Positions 1 to 6,645 of a stretch of 64,000 nucleotides of DNA are shown here, one piece after another (positions within the stretch are counted from its first letter, which is position 1; each line of letters begins with the position of its first letter). The stretch covers positions 8,713,001 to 8,777,000 of the forward strand of contig NZ_LT963352.1 in the NCBI RefSeq assembly GCF_900236475.1, in the 5' to 3' direction. The stretch comes from Streptomyces chartreusis NRRL 3882. Lineage in GTDB: Bacteria > Actinomycetota > Actinomycetes > Streptomycetales > Streptomycetaceae. Made by a program: the position numbers and the translations under genes. The notes under the pieces are model-generated. The model worked only from the letters and a program-made list of their open reading frames with translations, was not told the origin of the DNA and made no database searches.

Positions 1-407
1 TCCCAGGCCAGGTCGGGATCGATGCCCGGTACGCCCGGTGCCCAGATGGGATCCGACCACGGTCCGGCCGGGTCGGTGGCCGTGACGATCAGGTTGCCGC
101 CGCCCTCGCTGCAGTTGGTGACGATCAGCCAGAAGCGGCCGTCGTGGTGGCGCAGGGTGGGGGCGTAGATGCCGCCCGAGGACGGCATGGAGACCGGCAG
201 GCGCAACTGCTCCGGCCGGTCCAGGGCGTTGCCGATCTGCCGCCAGTGCACCAGGTCACGGCTGTGGAAGAGGGGTACGCCGGGGAAGTACTCGAAGCTG
301 GAGCAGGCGAGGTAGTAGTCGTCGCCGACCCGGCAGATGCTGGGGTCGGGGTGGAACCCGGGGAGCACGGGGTCGGCGGCGTGGGCGGGCTGGTTGTGAG
401 CGGGCAC
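1..407 (-). CDS. GH43 beta-xylosidase / alpha-L-arabinofuranosidase, N-terminal part
   Basis: Only the first 135 codons are in the window; the gene continues past its left edge. The start is a GTG at 407-405, preceded by an AAAGGA-type ribosome site. The N-terminus carries HPDPSI, which holds the catalytic-base Asp of the first blade of the GH43 five-bladed propeller, followed by DDYYLACSSFEYFPG and LFHSRDLVHW, typical of the long beta-xylosidase type. No signal peptide is visible, so it probably acts in the cytoplasm on imported oligosaccharides. It follows the GH36 gene by 41 bp in the same direction, as the last visible gene of the xyloglucan-type operon. The exact specificity (xylose or arabinose) cannot be told from this fragment. 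Confidence 0.88.
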   Translation of the reverse strand, partial: MPAHNQPAHAADPVLPGFHPDPSICRVGDDYYLACSSFEYFPGVPLFHSRDLVHWRQIGNALDRPEQLRLPVSMPSSGGIYAPTLRHHDGRFWLIVTNCSEGGGNLIVTATDPAGPWSDPIWAPGVPGIDPDLAW

Positions 408-448
408 CCTCGGTCGTCCTTTCGTCGGGTGGGCGGCAGGGTCGGCGC

Positions 449-2587
449 TCAGGGAGCGTCCGGCTGCGTGCGCGTGATGCGGAGGAGCGCCGCGGAGGGC
501 GCGGTGGGCAGGGTCACGGTGAGGTCGGCGGTGTCCGGGTTCCAGACGGCAGCGGCCTGACGTGCGGCGGGGTACAGCACCTCGGCACGGGCTGCGCCGC
601 CGTCCGCCCGTTCGGACAGCCGGAAGGTGGTGGTGGCCGCACCGCCCGGGCGGCGCCAGACGGTGAGGTAGGTGGTGGCGGGGGTGTGCAGGGCCAGGGC
701 GATCCAGGGGTCGTCCCAGCCAGGAAGGCCGAGTGGCCAGGACGGCACGGCCTCCGCCAGGTCGGCGCGGATGGTCTTGTATGCGGCGACCGCCTCGTGG
801 ACCAGGGCGCGGGCCTCGGGCTCCAGTTCCGGCAGGAGGCCGGAGAGGTGGATGCGGCCGAGCAGGGCGTTCGCCATGGTGAAGGCGACCTCGTCGAGGG
901 AGTCCTCCGGCTGCGGATAGGCCCACACGGCGCCTTGCTCGGGGGTGACGGCGGTGGGTGCGGATGCCGCGATGGGCGCGTAGAGCTGCAGATTCTGCTG
1001 GTCGCTGGTGGACTGCAGTTGCAGCCGCGACAGCAGGGCGTGGTCCCAGCGCATGCCGCCCGAGGCGCAGTTCTCCACGACCAGGTGCGGATAGCGGTCC
1101 AGGACGCCGTCGAGCCAGTCCAGGTGCGCCCGGTTGTGGCCGAGCAGGCCGGCGCCCGGGGTCTCGCCGGGGTCGGCGCTGGTGCCGGAGCCGGGGTCGA
1201 TGTTGTGGTCGAGCTTGAGGTAGCCGACGCCCCACTCGCCGACCAGGCGGTCCACGACCTGGTCCAGGTGGGCGCGGGCGGCCGGGTGGCGCAGGTCCAG
1301 GTGGTGCCGGCCGACCTCCGTGAGGCGGACGCCGTCGCGGCGGAAGAACGCCTCGTCGGGCAGGGACTTGGCCATCGGGCTGTGGACGCCGATGACTTCC
1401 GGCTCCAGCCACAGGCCGGGCACCATGCCGCGTTCGCGGATACGGTCCAGTACCTGGTGGATCCCCTTCTCGCCGGGGAAACGTGAGGCGGACGGCTCCC
1501 AGGCGCCGACGCTGGTCCACCAGCCGCCGTCATCGTCGTCGTACCAGCCCGCGTCGATGACGAAGTACTCGGCGCCGGCCTCGGCCGCCGCGTCGATCAG
1601 GGGCAGCAGCTTGTCGGTGGTCGGGTCGCCCATCAGGCAGTTCATGTAGTCGTTGAAGATGACGGGCAGGCGTTGGTGGTCGGCGTGCGGGCGGCGGTGG
1701 GCGCGTCGGTAGCGGGTCAGTGCGGCGAACGCGGCGTCGGGGCCGCCGTCGGCGCTGAAGGACAGGGCCACGGGTACGGTGCGGAAGGCGGCGCCGGGTT
1801 CCAGGGGCTGCCGCCAGCCGTGGTGGGTGTCGGTGGGACCGAACAGCGCCACGTAGGCCGCCCGGTCGTGCTCCTGGCACTCCCAGCGCCAGCCCCCGCC
1901 GTTGTGCTCGATCTGCCATACCCAGGTGCGGCCGGTGCGCCGGTCCGTCAGGCCACCCATGGGCAGGTGTCCGCAGCTGGACCAAGTGCCCTGTCCGGTC
2001 AGTTCACGGCCGGCCTTGCCGTGCCCGTACTCCACGCGTCCGCTGAGGGCGGGTGTGGTGCGCCGCATCGGCTGTCGCTGCCAGCGGCACTCGGCGAGCC
2101 AGTCGTTGTCCGCCCACAGCAGGTCGGCGGCGTCGACGGCCGCCGGGTCCGCCGGGGTGAGGCAGCCCACCGCGAGGGAGCTGACCGATTCCAGGTGCAG
2201 CGTGGTCTGCCCTTCGTTGCGCAGGGTCACTTCGCCGCGGAGCACGGGGATGCCGTCCGGCGACCGGTAGGTCACCTCCGCGACCAGCCCGGTTTCCGGG
2301 TCGTGGAGATGCACGGTCAGCGTGTGCCAGTCGCCGTCGCGGGCCGAGCGGTGGGACCGGTGGCGCAGCCGCTCGCCGAGAGCGGTCCCGATCAGGCGGC
2401 TGCCCGACCAGGCGCGGCCGTGCCCCGCGGCCGTCACCTCGACCAGCGGCAGGGACGCACCGGGGCCGCTGCCCGCTTCACCGGGCAGTCCGAGACGCGT
2501 CAGGCGGGCACTGCCGTCGTCGCCGAGGACGAACTCGAGATGCAGGGCGTCGTGACCCCAGCGGAAGCTCCGCTGTTCGTTCTCCAT
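449..2587 (-). CDS. GH36 alpha-galactosidase
   Basis: A 712-residue protein, the usual length for GH36 clan-D alpha-galactosidases, which remove terminal alpha-galactose. An N-terminal beta-sandwich (about 1-300) precedes a (beta/alpha)8 barrel. The nucleophile Asp is in YLKLDHN (about D460) and the acid/base Asp in ENCASGGMRWD (about D515). VIDAGWY at about 343 is the usual barrel motif. There is no signal peptide, so it is probably cytoplasmic. The ATG is preceded by GGAAAGGACACC. It lies between the GH12 and GH43 genes; in a xyloglucan setting it could take galactose from side chains, although xyloglucan galactose is usually beta-linked, so galactomannan-type substrates are also possible. 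Confidence 0.93.
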   Translation of the reverse strand: MENEQRSFRWGHDALHLEFVLGDDGSARLTRLGLPGEAGSGPGASLPLVEVTAAGHGRAWSGSRLIGTALGERLRHRSHRSARDGDWHTLTVHLHDPETGLVAEVTYRSPDGIPVLRGEVTLRNEGQTTLHLESVSSLAVGCLTPADPAAVDAADLLWADNDWLAECRWQRQPMRRTTPALSGRVEYGHGKAGRELTGQGTWSSCGHLPMGGLTDRRTGRTWVWQIEHNGGGWRWECQEHDRAAYVALFGPTDTHHGWRQPLEPGAAFRTVPVALSFSADGGPDAAFAALTRYRRAHRRPHADHQRLPVIFNDYMNCLMGDPTTDKLLPLIDAAAEAGAEYFVIDAGWYDDDDGGWWTSVGAWEPSASRFPGEKGIHQVLDRIRERGMVPGLWLEPEVIGVHSPMAKSLPDEAFFRRDGVRLTEVGRHHLDLRHPAARAHLDQVVDRLVGEWGVGYLKLDHNIDPGSGTSADPGETPGAGLLGHNRAHLDWLDGVLDRYPHLVVENCASGGMRWDHALLSRLQLQSTSDQQNLQLYAPIAASAPTAVTPEQGAVWAYPQPEDSLDEVAFTMANALLGRIHLSGLLPELEPEARALVHEAVAAYKTIRADLAEAVPSWPLGLPGWDDPWIALALHTPATTYLTVWRRPGGAATTTFRLSERADGGAARAEVLYPAARQAAAVWNPDTADLTVTLPTAPSAALLRITRTQPDAP

Positions 2588-2712
2588 GGTGTCCTTTCCA
2601 GGTCAGTGGCCGGGCTGTGGGGCCGGTGTCTCGGTGCGGGCCGTGCTCGCCGTCGAACTCGACGGCGAGCACGGTGGTGTGCGGCGCGGTGATGCGCAAG
2701 GGCAGAGTTGCG

Positions 2713-3429
2713 TCAGAAGCCCACGGCGCCCCAGGAGTGAGCCGTGTAGTCACCCGGCCCGAATTCCCAGCCGGCCATGACGCTGTTGAGGTAGTGGTCG
2801 TTGGTGTAGAGGCCCTTGTTCAGGCCGTAGTCGAAGAACGGTGTGAGGCTGCCGGACCACCAGCCGGACCTGCTCCTGTCGAGGAAGCTGAGGGTGTGGT
2901 CGCCGTTCGGCCAGCTGTAATCGTAGATATCCCAGCTGCGGCCGCCCAGGCTGACGTTGGTCACGGTCGGGATCGCGTTGCCGTTCCCGTCGTAGCGGTC
3001 CGCCAGCGGCTGGGTGTTGGACCAGTTGAGCCAGATCATCAGCTCGGTCTTGGAGTTGCGGTTGTTCGGCTCGGGGTAGGGGTCGATGAAGATGTCGTAC
3101 GTGGCGTTGTAGCGCGAGCCGGACTTCGGCCACGCCGACTGGCTGAACCATGTGTTGTTGTTGGGGCTGACGGCGCCGATCTTCTTGGGGAGCGTGGTCA
3201 CCGGGGACGACCAGCCCCAGTCCTTGCCGTTGACCATGGCGACGAAGCCGGTGCCGGTCGGGGAGTTCACACCCCAGGAGTTGTCGTTGGCGTACCACGT
3301 CGAGGCGTTGCCGCCGGTCGAGTAGTGCTTGAACCAGTACGTCTGTGACGCTGCCACCGCCGAGTTCGGCAGGGTGAAGACGAGAGCCAGCGCCGCGAGC
3401 AGCGCGGCCCAGCCGATACGGAATCTCAT
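2713..3429 (-). CDS. Secreted GH12 endoglucanase / xyloglucanase
   Basis: A 238-residue secreted enzyme of the GH12 beta-jelly-roll family, which cuts beta-1,4-glucan or xyloglucan backbones. The chosen ATG at 3429 has CCGGAGGGCTG upstream and begins a classic Sec signal (MRFRIGWAALLAALALVFTL, cleavage near SAVAA). A longer reading frame upstream lacks signal-peptide sense. The two catalytic glutamates are visible in KTELMIWLNW (nucleophile) and VMAGWEFGPG (acid/base). There is no carbohydrate-binding module; the catalytic domain ends the protein. It lies between the GH74 xyloglucanase and the GH36 gene, all on the same strand with gaps of about 130 bp, which suggests backbone cleavage of xyloglucan outside the cell. 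Confidence 0.93.
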   Translation of the reverse strand: MRFRIGWAALLAALALVFTLPNSAVAASQTYWFKHYSTGGNASTWYANDNSWGVNSPTGTGFVAMVNGKDWGWSSPVTTLPKKIGAVSPNNNTWFSQSAWPKSGSRYNATYDIFIDPYPEPNNRNSKTELMIWLNWSNTQPLADRYDGNGNAIPTVTNVSLGGRSWDIYDYSWPNGDHTLSFLDRSRSGWWSGSLTPFFDYGLNKGLYTNDHYLNSVMAGWEFGPGDYTAHSWGAVGF

Positions 3430-3565
3430 CAGCCCTCCGGAATGTGTGCTGAGTGGGGGGATCACACAGGAGAGGAGAAGCCGGTCGTCCTGCCCCGGCG
3501 GCAGGGCCACGTCGGTCTCCCCTTCGGAACGGCGGGTGCGGAGCGGGGCGGCCGGCAGCCGATCC

Positions 3566-5935
3566 TCACTTGGGGTCGCCGTAAATGACTCCGCGTCCGT
3601 TCGTCCCGAAGTAGATGCGACCGTAGATCCGGGGGTCTCCGGTCAGGGTGTTGCCGGTCCAGGCGTACTGGTGCCGATCGTCGTTGATGCGGATCCAGGT
3701 CCGGCCCGCGTCGTCGGACCGGAAGATGCCGCGCACGCCGTGGATCTTGGAGCTGGTGTAGACGGCGGGGTACGTGGCACCGGATGCGGCCTTGCCGAAT
3801 CCGACGACGTCGCCCTGGTCCACCGCTTCGAACCTGGTGAACGACGTTCCGGAGTCGGTCGACCGCCACAGCCCGTACGGTGTGGGGGTGGTGGGCTTGG
3901 TGGTGCCGCCGGCCAGCCAGATGTCGCCCTCGTGGCCCGGGACCGGCTTGAACCGGACGTTCCCCGCGGTGGGCAGACCGGTCGCCGCCGTGGCCGTGAA
4001 GCTCTTGCCGCCGTCCGTGCTGAGGTAGAAGACGCCGGAGGCACAGGCGTAGAACTTCTCCGGGTTCACCCGGTCGGAGCGCACCGGGGCCCCGGCCGGC
4101 AGCCCCTTCGACGCCGTCCAGGTCGCTCCGTGGTCGTCGGACCAGCTGACCGGCGCTCCGGCCGGGGACCAGACGATCCGCCTGCCGTCGGCGCTGATCG
4201 CGACGGCCTGGTCCTCGACTCCGGGCCCGGTGACGCCGGACGGCTCACTGCCCGACGGCGTCCAGGTGGCGCCGCTGTCGGTGGAGACGGCGAAGTGCTG
4301 GGTCCAGCCGCTGGTCGGGTGGCCGACCCGCACGAGGGTGTGGGGCGCCAGCTCCGCGTAGTCCAGGGCAGGGGTGCCGCCGAAGGTCGGGCTGTCGTAC
4401 ATCTTCGGCGCCTTGCGGAAATCCGTGTGCCGGAAGCCGCCGACGTCGCCGACGCCGGAGAAGAGGTGTGCCGCGCCGACGGGTGGGCTGATCACACACA
4501 TGACGGCGGTTTCCTCCAGCCCCTGGGCCCGTACGGACAGGTGCACCGTGCCGCCGCTGTCCCAGTCGGTCAGGTTGTCGGCGCCGTAGATCGTCGCGCC
4601 GGTGCCGTACATGAAGTGGGCGGAGTCGAAGGGGTCGATCTGGACGGACTCCATCATCCAGCCCAACTTGGGGGTCATTTCGGGCAGCGCCGGCGAGGCG
4701 TTCCAGGTCAGCCAGGGGGCGGCGGAGATGTCGATGTCATAGCGCAGGGTGCGCTCGGAGTTCGGGCCCGAGTCCCACGCGCGGGTCCAGCTCGCGCCGC
4801 CGTCGGTGGAGCGGAAGAGGATGCAGTCCGGGTACCACTTGACCTGGGTGGACACCATCAGGGTGTCCGGGTTCTGCCGGTCGATGGTCAGGCCGCTGTA
4901 ACCGTACTGGTTGTCGTCGCTGGTGGACGGGACCGGGCTGATGCGGGTCCAGGTGTCGGTGGCGGTGTCCAGCTTCCACACGTCGCCCTTGGAGCCGTCG
5001 TACGGGCCGGCGGTGTCGCTGGTCGCCAGGTACAGGTAGCCGCCGACGTGGTCGAAGACCGCGTGGTGCGGGATGAAGCCGGTGGGCTGCCCGGGGACGC
5101 GTTCCCAGGTCGCTCCCGCGTCGGTCGACCGGTACAGGATGTTCTCCTTGTCGGCGACGGTGACGTAGAGGGTCCGGGTGGCCCTGCCCGCGCGCCCGGT
5201 GCGCTTGTCGAAGACGACTTGCAGCACGCCCAGGTTGTCGCCGTTGTAGCCGTCGGGATCGGTGGGATCGATGACGAAGTTGCCCGGGTTGGGGAAACTG
5301 GTCACCTTCGCGAAGGTCTTGCCGTGGTCGGTGCTGCGCCACAGCCCGTGGCCCCCGCGCACGCCCAGGTAGAGGATCCTGTTGCGGTTGGGGTCGATCA
5401 CCAGCCGCTCGCCGATGCCCCGGCCGGGCATGTTGCCGCCCAGCCGGAACGGCAGGGGAGTGGTCTTCCAGGTGCGGCCGCGGTCGGTCGAGCGCAGGAT
5501 CGCCGCCATGCTCGGGTCCCACTCGGGCATGGTGTACGTGCCCGCCGCCAGATAGACGCGGTCGGGGTCGACCTCGTCGGTGGCGATGCTGATGATGCCG
5601 GTGTGTCCGTACTCGTCCCAGCCGATCCAGTCGGTGAGGGGGATCCACCGTCTGGACTTCGTGTCGAGGCGGTATGCGCCGCCGATGTCCGTGCGCGCGT
5701 ACACCAGTCCGGGCTCGCTCTGGTTGAAGACGATGCCGGTGACGAAGCCGCCGCCGACTATCTCGGCGTTGCGGAAGGTGTAGGGCGTGTGTCGGACCTT
5801 CCCGGCCGCGCGGGCGGATGCGGCGGAACCGGCGGATGCGGCTGAGGCAGTGGAGGGGGCGAGCAGGGGGAGTGCGGCCGTGGCCGCCCCGGCGGCCAGC
5901 AGGCCTCGGCGGGAGAGGTGCGGGGCATGGGTCAT
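3566..5935 (-). CDS. Secreted GH74 xyloglucan-specific endo-beta-1,4-glucanase
   Basis: A 789-residue protein with an N-terminal twin-arginine signal (SRRGLLAAG, cleavage near residue 33) and the tandem seven-bladed propeller of GH74. BNR-type repeats (STDRGRTW, STDHGKTF, STDGGASW, STDGGKSF, SDDAGRTW) recur along its length. The two catalytic aspartates are expected in VYARTDIGGAYR (about residue 80) and in GVGDVGGF in the second half. GH74 enzymes hydrolyse the glucan backbone of xyloglucan. No cellulose-binding module is fused. The start overlaps the stop of the small upstream ORF by four bases, so translation is probably coupled. A 16-bp palindrome lies about 390 bases upstream of this start, before the small ORF. 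Confidence 0.95.
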   Translation of the reverse strand: MTHAPHLSRRGLLAAGAATAALPLLAPSTASAASAGSAASARAAGKVRHTPYTFRNAEIVGGGFVTGIVFNQSEPGLVYARTDIGGAYRLDTKSRRWIPLTDWIGWDEYGHTGIISIATDEVDPDRVYLAAGTYTMPEWDPSMAAILRSTDRGRTWKTTPLPFRLGGNMPGRGIGERLVIDPNRNRILYLGVRGGHGLWRSTDHGKTFAKVTSFPNPGNFVIDPTDPDGYNGDNLGVLQVVFDKRTGRAGRATRTLYVTVADKENILYRSTDAGATWERVPGQPTGFIPHHAVFDHVGGYLYLATSDTAGPYDGSKGDVWKLDTATDTWTRISPVPSTSDDNQYGYSGLTIDRQNPDTLMVSTQVKWYPDCILFRSTDGGASWTRAWDSGPNSERTLRYDIDISAAPWLTWNASPALPEMTPKLGWMMESVQIDPFDSAHFMYGTGATIYGADNLTDWDSGGTVHLSVRAQGLEETAVMCVISPPVGAAHLFSGVGDVGGFRHTDFRKAPKMYDSPTFGGTPALDYAELAPHTLVRVGHPTSGWTQHFAVSTDSGATWTPSGSEPSGVTGPGVEDQAVAISADGRRIVWSPAGAPVSWSDDHGATWTASKGLPAGAPVRSDRVNPEKFYACASGVFYLSTDGGKSFTATAATGLPTAGNVRFKPVPGHEGDIWLAGGTTKPTTPTPYGLWRSTDSGTSFTRFEAVDQGDVVGFGKAASGATYPAVYTSSKIHGVRGIFRSDDAGRTWIRINDDRHQYAWTGNTLTGDPRIYGRIYFGTNGRGVIYGDPK

Positions 5936-6249
5936 GACGGGTCCTTGCCTTTCGGGTGCGGGTCCGTACGGGGCCTGCGCACAAGCAGCGGTCCGGCCGG
6001 CCGGCTCCAGAAGGCGATTCCGCAGGCCTCGTCCGGCGCGACGAGGGTGCCGTGCCGGTGAGTCGGCCCGAGTCGGGGGACCGCCGAGGCCGGAGTGCGT
6101 CTGCCGGAGTTCGCAGGAGCTACTGCTGGTGCCTGGGACACGGCCTGGTAGTTCTCGTTGCCGACGGAGGGCAGCGGTGAGAGGGAGGCGGCGCCCGCCA
6201 CGCCGGCGGCTGTGCGCAGGACGGCTCGGCGGTTCGTCTCACGGCTCAT
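5932..6249 (-). CDS. Small Tat-signal-like ORF upstream of GH74, unknown or remnant
   Basis: The reading frame starts at ATG 6249 (MSRETNRRAVLRTAAG), which looks like a twin-arginine signal with an alanine-rich hydrophobic stretch. It then runs into about 75 residues with no domain I recognise. Its stop overlaps the GH74 ATG by four bases. It may be a genuine leader gene that couples translation to GH74. It may also be the surviving 5-prime end of a deleted secreted enzyme whose reading frame happens to run to the next start. The C-terminal half, rich in Arg and Pro, reads like non-selected high-GC sequence, which favours a remnant. Confidence 0.4.
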   Translation of the reverse strand: MSRETNRRAVLRTAAGVAGAASLSPLPSVGNENYQAVSQAPAVAPANSGRRTPASAVPRLGPTHRHGTLVAPDEACGIAFWSRPAGPLLVRRPRTDPHPKGKDPS

Positions 6250-6320
6250 GTCGTTGCGGCCCTTCGCTCGCGTCGATCCGACCGGCGGGCGGGCAGACGC
6301 CGCGTCGTCCGGCATCCCGA

Positions 6321-6336
6321 GTCGACGCGCTTCGAC
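6321..6336. promoter_or_regulatory. Candidate LacI-type operator, minus-operon side
   Basis: GTCGACGCGCTTCGAC is an imperfect palindrome, with one mismatched symmetric pair, centred on CG. It differs at a single position from the perfect palindrome at 6566-6581. It lies 72 bp upstream of the first ORF of the minus-strand operon. The even length and central CG fit LacI-family operators; the regulator is not identified. Confidence 0.5.
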
Positions 6337-6565
6337 GTTTCGGTGAGACTAAGGCCGTGTTTCCGGGGGCGACAACGGGCTGCCTAGGTCACTTTTCGGT
6401 AACAGGCATGGTTGGGGGTGAGGGTATGTCCCGCCGTCCATGCGGCTTCACCCCCAGTGAGCTGGCCTTAGAGGTGAAATCTCAAAGAGGAACGTCAATG
6501 CCGGAAGAACGGTTCGCGACGGCTGGGCGACCTGTGATTGACATACGACTCGACGCCATGCCACC

Positions 6566-6581
6566 GTCGAAGCGCTTCGAC
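6566..6581. promoter_or_regulatory. Candidate LacI-type operator, GH3 side
   Basis: GTCGAAGCGCTTCGAC is a perfect 16-bp palindrome 64 bp upstream of the GH3 start. The GAAGCGCTTC core resembles LacI-family sites such as the CebR type (GAGCGCTC core). Together with the copy at 6321-6336 it could control both divergent transcripts. Confidence 0.6.
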
Positions 6582-6645
6582 ACCTTCCGCCTTCACCCCG
6601 CCTCCCACGCCCTCTCCTTCGGACCTCCTGCAAGGGACTTCTCAG

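Larger units (their letters stand above)
6250..6645. promoter_or_regulatory. Divergent promoter region between the GH74 operon and GH3
   Basis: About 400 bp separate the minus-strand xyloglucanase operon from the plus-strand GH3 gene. It holds two related 16-bp palindromes, one near each operon (listed separately). I saw no convincing additional gene and no clear consensus -35/-10 pair. Confidence 0.6.

Noticed and set aside
2588..2753. Minus-strand ORF bridging GH36 and GH12
   Set aside because: It overlaps both genes, has no ribosome site and is arginine-rich in a manner typical of off-frame high-GC reading.
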